The notes below the pieces were generated by a model, which saw nothing but the letters and a program-made list of their open reading frames with translations, was not told the DNA's origin and searched no databases. A stretch of DNA of 64,000 nt from the NCBI GenBank assembly GCA_900079685.1, contig LT599018.1, forward strand, positions 62,001 to 126,000. The letters run 5' to 3'. The DNA is from an uncultured delta proteobacterium (GTDB taxonomy: Bacteria > Desulfobacterota > Desulfovibrionia > Desulfovibrionales > Desulfovibrionaceae). The first letter of the stretch is position 1. Every line of letters starts with the position of its first letter. The translations under genes were made by a program, and so were the position numbers. This document shows positions 19,502 through 28,725 of this stretch, one piece after another.

Positions 19502-20290
19502 ATGGAAGCCATTTTCACCCTCAACATGCCGGCCATCGCCAGCTTTCTGCTGACCCTCATCAGGATCAGCCTGCTGGTGTTCATGCTGCCGTTTTACGGC
19601 GGGGAAAATATCCCCTCTGCCGTAAAAGGGGCGCTCTGCATCATGCTGGCCATGGCGGTCTGGCCGCACCTGGCGTTTTCCGGGAGCTCTCTGCCCGCGC
19701 ATCCGCTCGGCCTTATCCTGCTGGTTTTCGGCGAACTGCTGGTGGGGCTCATGCTCGGCCTGTTCGTGCATTTCATCTTCGCGGGAATCCAGACGGGGGG
19801 CCAGCTCATGGGGTTCCAGATGGGCTTTTCCATGATGCAGGTCGCGGACCCCATGTCCGGCCAGCAGATCAGCGGCATATCCCACCTTCTCTACATGGTG
19901 GCGGTGGTGGTTTTTCTGACCCTGGACGGGCATCTGTTCCTCTTGCAGGCGCTCACAAGCTCCTTCGCCATCATGCCTCCCGGCGGGTTTTTCATGCGGC
20001 CCGCGCTGCTTTCCGAGGTGATAACCCTGTCCGGGCAGATGTTCATCCTGGCCGTCAAGGTGGCCGGCCCCATCCTGGCCGCGCTGTTCCTGATCGAGCT
20101 GGCCCTTGCTCTTATGGCCCGCGCCGCGCCGCAGATGAACCTTTTGATAATCGGCATGCCGATCAAGATCGCGGTCGGGTTTTTCTTCATGTTCATCGTG
20201 TTCGCGTTGCTCGCCCGGACCATTGAGGATTCCATTTACGACCTCGGCCCCGTGTTCCGTCACCTTTTGCAATTGAGCGCCCCGGAGTAG
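19502..20290 (+). CDS. fliR: Flagellar export apparatus protein FliR
   Basis: 262-residue polytopic protein of the flagellar type III export gate (FliPQR channel). About six hydrophobic helices and the family segments GLFVHFIFAGIQTGGQLMG, MGFSMMQVADP and LLIIGMPIKI. The start at 19502 gives the normal FliR length. No strong Shine-Dalgarno is visible, and the frame is open for 78 codons further upstream without family resemblance. fliP and fliQ, often upstream of fliR, are not next to it; the neighbour is divergent purH. flhB follows after 21 bases. Confidence 0.93.
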   Translation: MEAIFTLNMPAIASFLLTLIRISLLVFMLPFYGGENIPSAVKGALCIMLAMAVWPHLAFSGSSLPAHPLGLILLVFGELLVGLMLGLFVHFIFAGIQTGGQLMGFQMGFSMMQVADPMSGQQISGISHLLYMVAVVVFLTLDGHLFLLQALTSSFAIMPPGGFFMRPALLSEVITLSGQMFILAVKVAGPILAALFLIELALALMARAAPQMNLLIIGMPIKIAVGFFFMFIVFALLARTIEDSIYDLGPVFRHLLQLSAPE

Positions 20291-20311
20291 GGCGGTTCAA
20301 GAGATTGTCCC

Positions 20312-21406
20312 ATGGCCAGAGATCCGAGCAGAACAGAAGACGCCACACCACGCCGAATAAATAAGACGCGTAGTGAAGGCAACGTCTGGAAATCACAGGA
20401 AATCACCAAGACGCTGACGGTTGTCGGCGGCGTGGTGGGCCTGTGCATCTGGATCAGCTATATCGGCAACGAGATCGGGCATCTGATCGTGCACTTCATG
20501 AGCACGGCGATCCTGACCTTCAAGGCGGAGCCGGGCGAAGTCATAAACCTCTGCATGTTCGTGGCCGCGGCGCTGGCAAAGATGATCCTGCCCATCCTGC
20601 TTTTCATCGGCCTGATCGTGTATGTCGTGCTGCGCGTCCAGGTCGGCAAATTGTGGACCACCAAGGTCTTCACGCCCAAACTGAGCAAGTTCAACCCGAT
20701 CAACGGCCTCAAGCGGATGCTGTTCAGCCTGGATACGTTCATCCGCATGGGCAAAAGCGTTCTGCAGGCCATCTGCATCGGCATCGCGCCCTGGATGGTG
20801 GTAAAGGCGGAAATGACCACCTTTCCCACGCTGTACGATACGGACGCCGCCGGGCTTATCGCCTACATCCTGACGCTCGGCCTCAAAATGACCCTGTGGG
20901 CCCTGATTCCCATGGGAGCCCTGGCCATTTTCGACTTCGCCTATTCGCGCTGGCAGTACAAGGAAAACTTGAAGATGACCAAGGACGAGGTCAAGGACGA
21001 GCGCAAGCAGATGGAAGGCGACCCCTTCATCAAGGGCAAGCAGCGCCAGAAAATGATGCAGATGTCGGCCCGCCGGATGATGCAGCAGGTGCCGAAAGCC
21101 GACGTTATCATTACCAACCCCACGCACATTGCCATCGCCATCCGCTATAACTCCATGGAGGCTCCGGCTCCGGTCGTCATAGCCAAGGGCGCTGACAAAA
21201 TTGCTGAAAAAATCAAGGAGATAGCACGCGAGCACAAGATTCCCATCCGTGAAAACAAGCCGTTGGCACGGGCTTTGTATAAACAGGTGGAAATAGGCGA
21301 TATGATTCCCGAGGACTTTTTCCAGGCCGTGGCGGCAATCCTCGCTCAGATCTGGAAAACGCGGCCGAGGCCGCAGGGACAGAAGATCGCCGTGCCAAAA
21401 AAATGA
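20312..21406 (+). CDS. flhB: Flagellar export switch protein FlhB
   Basis: 364-residue protein with four membrane helices in its first ~215 residues, a charged linker (ENLKMTKDEVKDERKQMEGD) and a cytoplasmic domain. The autocleavage site NPTH begins at N269, between N269 and P270. Cleavage switches the apparatus from rod/hook to filament substrates. A lysine/proline-rich tail ends the protein. Part of the fliR-flhB-flhA run. Confidence 0.96.
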   Translation: MARDPSRTEDATPRRINKTRSEGNVWKSQEITKTLTVVGGVVGLCIWISYIGNEIGHLIVHFMSTAILTFKAEPGEVINLCMFVAAALAKMILPILLFIGLIVYVVLRVQVGKLWTTKVFTPKLSKFNPINGLKRMLFSLDTFIRMGKSVLQAICIGIAPWMVVKAEMTTFPTLYDTDAAGLIAYILTLGLKMTLWALIPMGALAIFDFAYSRWQYKENLKMTKDEVKDERKQMEGDPFIKGKQRQKMMQMSARRMMQQVPKADVIITNPTHIAIAIRYNSMEAPAPVVIAKGADKIAEKIKEIAREHKIPIRENKPLARALYKQVEIGDMIPEDFFQAVAAILAQIWKTRPRPQGQKIAVPKK

Positions 21407-21477
21407 CCCGGGGAAGGTCATAACGGCTGTGCACAGCTTCAAAAAATTGACTGCAATGTGATGAAGGGGATGGAAAC

Positions 21478-23622
21478 ATGAGCGCGAAAACAGCAACGAT
21501 GCCCAAGTTGAACTACGCACGGTTCGCCAAACAGGGGGACTTCCTCCTGGCCGGCGGCGTGGTCGTCATCCTGTTCGTGATGATGGTGCCCATGCCGCCC
21601 ATATTCCTTGACCTCATGCTGAGTTTTTCCATCTCCCTTTCGCTCCTCATTCTCGTCACGTCCATGTTCATGATGAGCCCTCTGGAATTTTCGATCTTCC
21701 CCTCCCTTTTGCTCGTGTGCACCCTGATGCGCCTGGCGCTGAACGTTGCCTCCACCCGCCTCATCCTGATGAACGGGGACAAGGGCACGGCCGTCGCGGG
21801 CAAGGTTATCCAGAGCTTCGGCGAATTCGTCGTCGGCGGCAGCTACATTATCGGCGCCGTCATCTTTTTGATTCTTTTCATTCTGAACAAGATGGTCATC
21901 ACGACCGGCACCACGCGTATCGCCGAAGTCGCGGCCCGGTTCACCCTGGACGCCATGCCCGGCAAACAGATGGCCATTGAAGCGGACCTGAACGCGGGGC
22001 TTATCAACGAAGAACAGGCCACGGAACGGAGAAACGTCATCCGCAAGGAAGCGGACTTCTACGGCGCCATGGACGGCGCGGGCAAGTTCGTCCAGGGCGA
22101 CGTGAACGCGGGCATGTTCATCACCCTTATCAACATCATCGGCGGTGTGCTCTTAGGCGTTCTGCAAAAGGGCATGCCCTGGGAACAGGCCCTGCAGACC
22201 TATTCACTGCTGACCATCGGCGACGGCCTTGTCTCGACCATCCCGTCGATCATCACGTCCACGGCCACGGGCATCATCGTGTCCCGCGCGGCATCCGAAG
22301 CCAAGATGGGCGAAGAATATCTCGCGCAGTTGACCAACAACAGCCGGGCGCTGTTCATGGTCTCGGGCGTGCTGGCCGTGTTCGCCCTTGTGCCGGGCAT
22401 GCCGACGCTCCCCTTCCTGACGTTTGCGGGCATTCTGTTCACGATCGGCCGCGCCACGCGCAACCCCGCGGATGAAAAAGGCGCTTCCGGCGCCGTCACC
22501 CGCGGCGGCTCCTCTTCGGCGCATTCCGGCGGCAGCGGTTCCCCGGCGGCGAGCAAGGGCGAGGGCGCCTTTGACACGCCGGAAGAAGTCGCGGCGCTTC
22601 TGCCCCTGGATACCCTTGAGCTGGAAGTCGGGTACGGGCTTATCCCCCTGGTCGACGAAGACCAGAACGGGAACCTCCTTTCCCGCATCCGCTCCATCCG
22701 CCGGCAGTTCGCGCTGGATACCGGCGTCATCATCCCGGCGCTGCATTTGCGCGACAACCTGCAACTCAAACCCGGCCAGTATGCGCTGCTCATCAAGGGC
22801 AACGAAGTGGCCAGCGCGGAAATTCTCGTGGACCACAACCTGGCCATGGACCCCGGCAACGTGAAGCACCGCATCCGCGGCATAGACACGCGCGAACCGG
22901 CGTTCAACCTGCCCGCGTTGTGGATTCCCGAAGCGCAGAAGGAAGAGGCGCTGCTCGCCGGTTACACCGTGGTCGACCCGGCAACGGTTATCGCGACGCA
23001 CCTTACGGAAGTGTTCCGCCGGCACCTGGGCGATTTCCTGGGGCGCCAGGAAGTGCAGGCCCTTCTGGACAACCTTGCCAAAACCGCGCCCAAGGCGGTG
23101 GAGGAACTGGTTCCCGGCATCCTGCCGCTCGGCGTGGTGCAGCGGGTTCTGCAGAATCTGCTCAAGGAAAATGTTTCTATCCGCGACTTGCTCACAATCG
23201 TGGAAACCTTGGCGGACAACGGCATGGTTGTGAAAAACCCCGAAATGCTGACGGAATATTGCCGCGAAAGGCTTGCGCGATCCATCGTAAAGCCCTACAT
23301 GGATTCACAGGGCGCGTTGCCGGTCATAACCCTGGACGCCAAAGCCGAGCAGACATTGCAGGAAGCCGTGCGCCATACGGACGGCGGCACGTACCTTGCC
23401 ATGAATCCGGGCATGGCCCAGCGGCTTATGCAGCACATTAACAAAACAGTGGAAGACGCTGTCGGAACGGACGGGCAGCCCATCGTTCTGACGTCTCCGA
23501 CGGCGCGGCCGCATCTGGCGCAGCTGGTCATGCGGTTCCTGCCCAACGTGCCGGTCATTTCCCAGGCGGAAATTCCCGCGGAAGTCAGGCTTACGTCCGT
23601 CGGCGTCGTGGGTATAGACTAG
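21478..23622 (+). CDS. flhA: Flagellar export gate protein FlhA
   Basis: 714-residue core of the export gate. The N-terminal half holds about eight membrane helices and the FHIPEP-family region (LVCTLMRLALNVASTRLIL; DAMPGKQMAIEADLNAG). The C-terminal half is the cytoplasmic nonameric ring that docks chaperone-substrate complexes. The linker between them (~residues 333-368) is Ser/Gly/Ala-rich. Preceded by GAAGGGGATGGAAAC. It sits 71 bases after flhB and 37 before flhF. Confidence 0.97.
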   Translation: MSAKTATMPKLNYARFAKQGDFLLAGGVVVILFVMMVPMPPIFLDLMLSFSISLSLLILVTSMFMMSPLEFSIFPSLLLVCTLMRLALNVASTRLILMNGDKGTAVAGKVIQSFGEFVVGGSYIIGAVIFLILFILNKMVITTGTTRIAEVAARFTLDAMPGKQMAIEADLNAGLINEEQATERRNVIRKEADFYGAMDGAGKFVQGDVNAGMFITLINIIGGVLLGVLQKGMPWEQALQTYSLLTIGDGLVSTIPSIITSTATGIIVSRAASEAKMGEEYLAQLTNNSRALFMVSGVLAVFALVPGMPTLPFLTFAGILFTIGRATRNPADEKGASGAVTRGGSSSAHSGGSGSPAASKGEGAFDTPEEVAALLPLDTLELEVGYGLIPLVDEDQNGNLLSRIRSIRRQFALDTGVIIPALHLRDNLQLKPGQYALLIKGNEVASAEILVDHNLAMDPGNVKHRIRGIDTREPAFNLPALWIPEAQKEEALLAGYTVVDPATVIATHLTEVFRRHLGDFLGRQEVQALLDNLAKTAPKAVEELVPGILPLGVVQRVLQNLLKENVSIRDLLTIVETLADNGMVVKNPEMLTEYCRERLARSIVKPYMDSQGALPVITLDAKAEQTLQEAVRHTDGGTYLAMNPGMAQRLMQHINKTVEDAVGTDGQPIVLTSPTARPHLAQLVMRFLPNVPVISQAEIPAEVRLTSVGVVGID

Positions 23623-23659
23623 ATTCGCAAAATCCCCGTAACGGGGCAGGACAGAGCTC

Positions 23660-24778
23660 ATGCATGTAAAGACGTACACCGGTGCAAGCACCTCCGCCGT
23701 TCTCGCGAACATCAAGGCGGATCTCGGCCCCGACGCCGTGATCCTTGAGACGCGCGAGGCGGTGAAGAACGGCAAGGCCGAGATCGTCATTACCGCGGCC
23801 GTGGACCGGGAAGGCCCGGTTCCGGGCAACGGGCGCGCTTTCAGCGGCCCCGCTTTCCCCCCGGGGAACGGGAGCGGGCACACGGGCATGGGCTGGAAAA
23901 GCTGGCAGGAAGAATGGAGCTCCATTAAAACGCACCTCTTGTCCATGATGAAGCCGGAGTTGCAATTTTCGCGTCTTTCGCCCCGGCAGCGCGTCGCCAT
24001 GGAATTTCTGGAACAGGAAGGCGTGGACGCGACATCGCTCCTCGCCGTGTTCGAGGCGTTACTGCCGGACCCGCAGGCCTCCATCCTCGCGCCCCTGGAA
24101 GCGCTCGTGCCGGTGAAAGGCTGGTCGGCCAAAAACTGGCCCCAGCGCGTGCATCTTGTGGCCGGTCCGTACGGCTCCGGCAAAACCACGGCTCTTGTGC
24201 GGCTGGCGCTGCTTCTGCGCAAAGAGATGCCGGGGCGCAAAATATGGGTCGTCAACGCGGATTCCCTCAGGGGCGGCGGCCGGCTTTTGCTAAAAAATTA
24301 CTCGCAGCTCTGCGGGCTGGAATACCGCGAGGTCTCCAACGCCGTGGAATTCGCGGCGGTTCTGGCCTCGGCCCGGCATAACGGCGTAAATACGATCCTT
24401 GTTGATTTGCCGGGGCTTCCCCGGAGAAAGTCCATGCCCGAAATGCTGGACCACTTCGGCATGACGGACCCGGACAACGCCCTGCATCTCGTCGTGACGC
24501 CCCATTACGGCGAAACGGCGATGCGTTCCCTGGCAGCCCGGTATGTGCCCGACGCGGTGCGGCAGAACGCGGGTCTTATTTGGACTAAGCTTGACGAAGC
24601 GGATAAATTCGGCACACTCGTCAATGTCGGTGCGGCTTCCAGATTGCCCGTATCCGCGTTGTCCTGCGGGCCGGAATTGAACGATACACTTGTCCCGGCG
24701 GAAAACGCCGCCCTATGGCGGCTGTTGTTCAAGCAGGAGATGCCGTGCAAGGCGCATCCTGACGACGCGGGGTTTTAG
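23660..24778 (+). CDS. flhF: Flagellar SRP-type GTPase FlhF
   Basis: 372-residue SRP/FtsY-family GTPase that sets the position and number of polar flagella. An N-terminal basic region (MHVKTYTGAS, typical of FlhF) is followed by a variable domain and an NG domain with GPYGSGKTT at 169-177 and DLPGLPRR in the G3 position. The TKLDEADKFG element matches the G4/closing-loop region of the family. Followed 14 bases later by flhG, its regulatory partner. Confidence 0.94.
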   Translation: MHVKTYTGASTSAVLANIKADLGPDAVILETREAVKNGKAEIVITAAVDREGPVPGNGRAFSGPAFPPGNGSGHTGMGWKSWQEEWSSIKTHLLSMMKPELQFSRLSPRQRVAMEFLEQEGVDATSLLAVFEALLPDPQASILAPLEALVPVKGWSAKNWPQRVHLVAGPYGSGKTTALVRLALLLRKEMPGRKIWVVNADSLRGGGRLLLKNYSQLCGLEYREVSNAVEFAAVLASARHNGVNTILVDLPGLPRRKSMPEMLDHFGMTDPDNALHLVVTPHYGETAMRSLAARYVPDAVRQNAGLIWTKLDEADKFGTLVNVGAASRLPVSALSCGPELNDTLVPAENAALWRLLFKQEMPCKAHPDDAGF

Positions 24779-24792
24779 CACGGGAGAGAGTT

Positions 24793-25608
24793 ATGAACAC
24801 CACAATGCCCCTTGTTATATCCGTTACCTCCGGTAAGGGGGGCGTCGGCAAAACGAACCTGGCGGTCAACCTGGCATGTTGTCTCGCCAAGGCGAGAAAA
24901 CGCGTTCTTCTGCTTGACGCCGACCTGGGCCTTGCCAACGTGGACGTGATCATGGGCATCACGCCGCCCCATAACCTGTTCCATCTTTTCCACGAAGGCA
25001 TGTCCCTGGAAGATATATTGTATCCCACGGACTACGGATTCAAGATTTTGCCCGCTGCTTCGGGCATCAGCGAAATGGTGGCCCTCGGCCCCGGGCAGAA
25101 GTCGAGCCTTCTCGAAGCGATGGACGGCCTCGAGGAAGACCTGGATTATCTTATTGTGGACACCGGCGCCGGCATCAGCGAGAATGTCTTGTACTTCAAC
25201 CTCGCGGCCCAGCAGCGCATCGTCGTCCTGACCCCGGAACCGACGTCGCTTACGGACGCCTACGCATTGATTAAGGTCATGCGCCAAAGCCATCAGGTGG
25301 GGCACTTCAAGATTCTTATTAATATGGCGCAGGATGAAAAAACGGCAAAAGAGGTCTATACAAGACTATATAAAGCATGCGATCATTTCCTGACGGGTGT
25401 GTCGCTGGATTACCTGGGACACATCCCCCGCGACCCGGCTGTCCGGGAGAGCGTGCTGCAGCAGAGACCGTTCACGGTGCTGACGCCGTCGTCGCCCGCG
25501 AGCCTGGCGTTGCAAAACGTGGCAAGTGCCATACAAACCTGGGACGTCCCGTCAAGCCTCGATGGAAACATCAAGTTCTTCTGGAAACGCCTCCTTTTCC
25601 GGCAGTAG
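24793..25608 (+). CDS. flhG: MinD/ParA-like ATPase FlhG (FleN/YlxH)
   Basis: 271-residue deviant-Walker ATPase. SGKGGVGKTN begins at residue 10 with the signature lysine, followed by LLLDADLGLANVDVIMG and the Walker B-like LIVDTGAGIS. FlhG limits flagellar number by stimulating FlhF and, in several species, restraining the master activator. The C-terminal end is basic and amphipathic, suiting membrane contact. Its last 47 bases overlap the proposed fliA start in another frame. Confidence 0.94.
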   Translation: MNTTMPLVISVTSGKGGVGKTNLAVNLACCLAKARKRVLLLDADLGLANVDVIMGITPPHNLFHLFHEGMSLEDILYPTDYGFKILPAASGISEMVALGPGQKSSLLEAMDGLEEDLDYLIVDTGAGISENVLYFNLAAQQRIVVLTPEPTSLTDAYALIKVMRQSHQVGHFKILINMAQDEKTAKEVYTRLYKACDHFLTGVSLDYLGHIPRDPAVRESVLQQRPFTVLTPSSPASLALQNVASAIQTWDVPSSLDGNIKFFWKRLLFRQ

Positions 25609-26377
25609 CGCGGTAAACGCCGTATCGGCCGGTCCCTGGGAGGACTTCAATTCCGGCAAGGTTGCCTGGGATGCCTTCACGCACGCCCAGCAGGAAGCCA
25701 TTGCCCGGCATTTCGCGCCCAAGGTGAAGTATCTTGCCTTGCGTCTGAAGGCGCGGCTGCCGCAGAACGTCGAACTTTCCGAATTGATAAGCGCGGGAAC
25801 GCTGGGGCTGATGGAAGCATTCGGCAAATTCAAGCCGGATTTGAACGTCAAATTTGATACCTACGCGGAAAGCCGCATACGCGGGGCCATGCTCGACGAA
25901 CTCAGAAGCATGGACTGGCTCCCGCGGAGTTTGCGCCAGCGCGTGCGCCTCCTGGACGAGACGATCCAGCGGATGGAAGGCGCGTCAGGCAAGGTGCCGA
26001 CGGAAGAGGAACTCGCGGTCGAGACCGGCCTTGACACCAAGGAAGTCCGCCAAGGGCTCGAAGCGCTGCAAAGCAAACTCTGTCTTTCGCTTGACGCCAT
26101 CCAGGACACCTTTTCCGGCGACACCGTATTTGCCGACGGAGAACCCTACGCAAAGACCGCCGAACAGGAAATCCTTGAGCGGGTAACCTCCCTTATTGAT
26201 CAATTGACACCAAGAGAAAAATTGGTACTATCCCTTTATTACAACGACGAATTGAATATGAGAGAAACCGCTGAGGTTATGGGGATTACCGAGGGCCGTG
26301 TTTCTCAACTGCATTCGCAGGCCCTGACCCGGTTGCGTCGTGAATTCTTGAGCGCCTATGGGGCCCATGCGATGTAG
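25562..26377 (+). CDS. fliA: RNA polymerase sigma factor for flagellar operons (sigma-28)
   Basis: 271-residue sigma-70 family member of the FliA/WhiG type. Region 2 is seen in LKARLPQNVELSELISAGTLGLMEAFGKF and DTYAESRIRGAMLDELRSMDW. Region 3 follows. Region 4 is LTPREKLVLSLYYNDELNMRETAEVMGITEGRVSQLHSQAL with its helix-turn-helix. It would transcribe late flagellar and chemotaxis genes. The start is uncertain: ATG 25562 is taken because the serine-rich first 25 residues are not conserved and no strong ribosome site is visible. Either this ATG or one slightly downstream would do. Overlap with flhG suggests coupling. Confidence 0.93.
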   Translation: METSSSSGNASFSGSSAVNAVSAGPWEDFNSGKVAWDAFTHAQQEAIARHFAPKVKYLALRLKARLPQNVELSELISAGTLGLMEAFGKFKPDLNVKFDTYAESRIRGAMLDELRSMDWLPRSLRQRVRLLDETIQRMEGASGKVPTEEELAVETGLDTKEVRQGLEALQSKLCLSLDAIQDTFSGDTVFADGEPYAKTAEQEILERVTSLIDQLTPREKLVLSLYYNDELNMRETAEVMGITEGRVSQLHSQALTRLRREFLSAYGAHAM

Positions 26378-26428
26378 ACTGTCTCTGTCGGACATTGTTG
26401 ATTGCTACCACGGAAGGAGCGGTTTGTT

Positions 26429-26809
26429 ATGAGTTACAACACTGATATGCGCGTGCTGGTCGTCGATGATTTCTCCACCATGCGCCGTATTATAAAAAAC
26501 ATTCTCCGCCAGCTCGGGTTCAACAACGTTGTTGAAGCCGACGACGGCACAACAGCCTGGGATGTGCTGAATAAAGACAAAATAGAGTTCATTATTTCAG
26601 ACTGGAACATGCCCCAGATGACCGGCATCGAATTGTTGCGCAAGGTCCGCGCCAGTGAGGAATTCGGCGACCTGCCCTTTCTGATGGTCACGGCGGAAGC
26701 GCAGCAGGAGAACATTATTGAAGCGGTGCAGGCGAAAGTTTCCAATTACATCGTCAAACCGTTCACCGCTGATGTTATGAAGCAGAAAATTGACAAGATT
26801 TTTGCCTGA
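26429..26809 (+). CDS. cheY: Chemotaxis response regulator CheY
   Basis: 126-residue single receiver domain. The acidic pair D13-D14, phosphoacceptor D58 (ISDWNMPQMTG), the conserved threonine in LMVTAEA and the lysine in VKPF are all present. This is a phosphorylatable CheY that would bind the FliM/FliN switch. ATG 26429 is preferred over an ATG at 26402 because GGAAGGAG lies just before it and the family starts there. Located 51 bases after fliA and followed by a strong terminator. Confidence 0.95.
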   Translation: MSYNTDMRVLVVDDFSTMRRIIKNILRQLGFNNVVEADDGTTAWDVLNKDKIEFIISDWNMPQMTGIELLRKVRASEEFGDLPFLMVTAEAQQENIIEAVQAKVSNYIVKPFTADVMKQKIDKIFA

Positions 26810-26886
26810 TCCGGTCGCGGCCATGGCCGGGCGGGATGGTTTCAGCCGTTGCCGCCGCACGCCATGACGGGTACTTGTTTTCTTGA

Positions 26887-26916
26887 CGCGACGCCGGGCC
26901 CGGCGTCGCGTTTTTT
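26887..26916 (+). terminator. Strong terminator between cheY and fliL
   Basis: Perfect 24-bp palindrome (cgcgacgccggg and its complement, no spare loop bases) followed by six T. It ends 21 bases before the fliL start codon, leaving no room for a conventional promoter after it. Confidence 0.92.
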
Positions 26917-26937
26917 ACGCTACTTGCAGGGAGCAGT

Positions 26938-27654
26938 ATGGCCGAAGAATTAGATTCCAACGGCGCGCCCGAAGCCGCCGGAAAGCCTTCCGGGGAAAAA
27001 CCGGCCGCGTCCAAAGCAAAAGTGGACGCCAAGGTGGAACTTGACCTTGACGATGCGCCGTTCCTTGATGAAGACGAGCCGGAACCCGAGCCGGAGCCGG
27101 AAAAGAAACCGGCCGCCGCGCCGGAAAAGGCGAAGCCCGCCGACGCCGGGCCTCCTACGCTGAAAGAGCGCCTGCTCGCGAACAAGAAAAAATTGATAAT
27201 GGCGGGCGGCGGCGGTGTTTTGCTCCTCGTTCTCGCTGTTTGCGTCAATGTTTTCCTCTTCTCCGGCGAGAAAACGCCCCCGCCTTCGCCCGCTCCGGAG
27301 CCGGAAAAGGTTCTTGCGGCGCCCAAACCCCTGCCGGAAGCGCCGGTTCCCCGGCATATCCTGCAACTGGAGCCGTTCTGGGTCGAGATTAAAGATACCG
27401 AGGGCGCCATCCGTTTTCTGACCCTGAAATTCAGCGTACCGACGGAGAATCCCGTTCTTTTTGCGGAAATGAACGGGAAAAAACTCATTCTTCGTGATGC
27501 GCTCTTTTACTATTTGCGAAATCAGCCGATAATATCGTTGACGGACGAAGCCAAAGCGCAGGCTTTCAAACGAGACATTTTAACGGTCATGAATGAACAC
27601 CTCGGCAGCGGCAAAATTTCGGAAATCCTGATCCAGGATTATCTCGTGCAGTAG
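26938..27654 (+). CDS. fliL: Flagellar basal-body protein FliL
   Basis: 238-residue membrane protein associated with the stator ring. It has an acidic, Ala/Pro/Glu-rich cytoplasmic N-terminus of about 80 residues, longer than in the enteric protein. One membrane helix follows at ~83-105, then a periplasmic stomatin-like domain with the IEIKDTEG-type strand and the C-terminal ISEILIQDYLVQ motif typical of FliL. The start at 26938 follows GCAGGGAGC. It lies directly behind a strong terminator, so its expression needs read-through or an overlapping promoter. Confidence 0.88.
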   Translation: MAEELDSNGAPEAAGKPSGEKPAASKAKVDAKVELDLDDAPFLDEDEPEPEPEPEKKPAAAPEKAKPADAGPPTLKERLLANKKKLIMAGGGGVLLLVLAVCVNVFLFSGEKTPPPSPAPEPEKVLAAPKPLPEAPVPRHILQLEPFWVEIKDTEGAIRFLTLKFSVPTENPVLFAEMNGKKLILRDALFYYLRNQPIISLTDEAKAQAFKRDILTVMNEHLGSGKISEILIQDYLVQ

Positions 27655-27717
27655 GAGCGTTTCCGCCAGACCGACGTTTTCCGATGCGAGGCCCGGTACC
27701 GCGGCAAGGGAGGTACT

Positions 27718-28044
27718 ATGAGCCAGATAAACATACCCGTGACGCAGTTGGCGCAGCTCGGTTTTGCCGACCGCATCGCGCATGAGGCGCAAGGGCATCC
27801 TGAAGTTGCCCGCCAGGCCGCCCAGCAGGCCGCGCCGGAAGTGCTCAAGCAGCAAAAAGACAGCGTTGTGGAAACCCAGAACTCCGAGGCCACCCGCAAG
27901 CTCAAGGCCGAAAAAGACGGCAAGGGCGGCGGGCAGGGCGATGCGGGCACAAACGAGCGCCGCCAGGGCGAACCGCCCCCGGAAGAGGCGGAAAGCGCGC
28001 CTGAATCCCCCTGGGCGGGGAATATTTTGAACCTCAAGGTGTAA
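27718..28044 (+). CDS. Uncharacterised small protein in flagellar block
   Basis: 108 residues, hydrophilic. The N-terminus (SQINIPVTQLAQLGFADRI) looks ordered. The remainder is Gln/Glu/Lys-rich and probably disordered, ending in the hydrophobic ILNLKV. No family recognised. It begins 63 bases after fliL, in the same direction, with GGGAGG before the ATG. By position a flagellar or chemotaxis accessory role is plausible, but nothing in the sequence defines it. Confidence 0.65.
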   Translation: MSQINIPVTQLAQLGFADRIAHEAQGHPEVARQAAQQAAPEVLKQQKDSVVETQNSEATRKLKAEKDGKGGGQGDAGTNERRQGEPPPEEAESAPESPWAGNILNLKV

Positions 28045-28158
28045 TTCCAAAAATTTAGAATTCCTCTGATGTTGTCTTCACTGCCGCAATCACGTATGTT
28101 TTTGCGAGCAGCGGGGACGGTTTCGCCCCGCGCGTGAAATCGCACCCCCGAGGCGTCC

Positions 28159-28578
28159 ATGCAGTTGACCTTCTGGCTTCTAGCCCTTGTCACCATTTTC
28201 GAGCTCGTCCTTTTCTTTCTCCTGCTCTCCTTTTTCCGCCGTCTTCGCCGGTCGGAGGAGTTGTTGCTCAAGCTGCAGGCGGGGCAGTCATCCCTTCTGG
28301 CAAACCTCGAACAGAACGCGCAGCTGGAAAAAGACCTTATCTCCAGTTTTGTGGACCGCCAGCAGGAACTGAAACATCTCGACATCCAGCTTGAGGAGCG
28401 AGCGGCCACCCTGACCCGGCTGTTGAACCAGGCGGAAGCCGTGAGCCGGTCCCCCCAGTTTTTGCGCGAGCTGATTCTTTCCGGCGTGCGCCAGGGCAAA
28501 TCGCCCCTGGAGCTTGCCAGGGCCACGGGACTTTCCCTCGATGAGGTCAAGCTCATTATCGCCCAGGCAAAGCAATAG
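28159..28578 (+). CDS. Membrane-anchored coiled-coil protein of unknown function
   Basis: 139-residue protein with one N-terminal hydrophobic helix (about residues 3-26), a charged coiled-coil (~30-95) and a C-terminal helix-turn-helix-like segment (SPLELARATGLSLDEVKLIIAQ reads as such). A similar anchored coiled-coil architecture occurs in unnamed genes at the end of flagellar operons in other bacteria. Here it closes the rightward flagellar block, 114 bases after the preceding small gene, and precedes a bidirectional terminator. Confidence 0.7.
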   Translation: MQLTFWLLALVTIFELVLFFLLLSFFRRLRRSEELLLKLQAGQSSLLANLEQNAQLEKDLISSFVDRQQELKHLDIQLEERAATLTRLLNQAEAVSRSPQFLRELILSGVRQGKSPLELARATGLSLDEVKLIIAQAKQ

Positions 28579-28646
28579 CCGGGGCGGCATCCGTGCCCGT
28601 ATAAGTCCGGGCGGCGTATGGCGGGAAACCGCCGGTACGGCAATGA

Positions 28647-28699
28647 TCCGGCACAAAAAAACGGCCTTGCGAATCGCAAGGCCGTTTTTTTGTGCCGGA
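28647..28699. terminator. Bidirectional terminator
   Basis: 53-bp near-perfect inverted repeat: GC stem acggccttgc with its complement, flanked by A7 and T7 tracts and an outer tccggcac/gtgccgga stem. It lies between the convergent flagellar block and dctM and can serve both. Confidence 0.95.
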
Positions 28700-28725
28700 T
28701 GCGGCGCGTCTTTCGTAAGTCGGGC

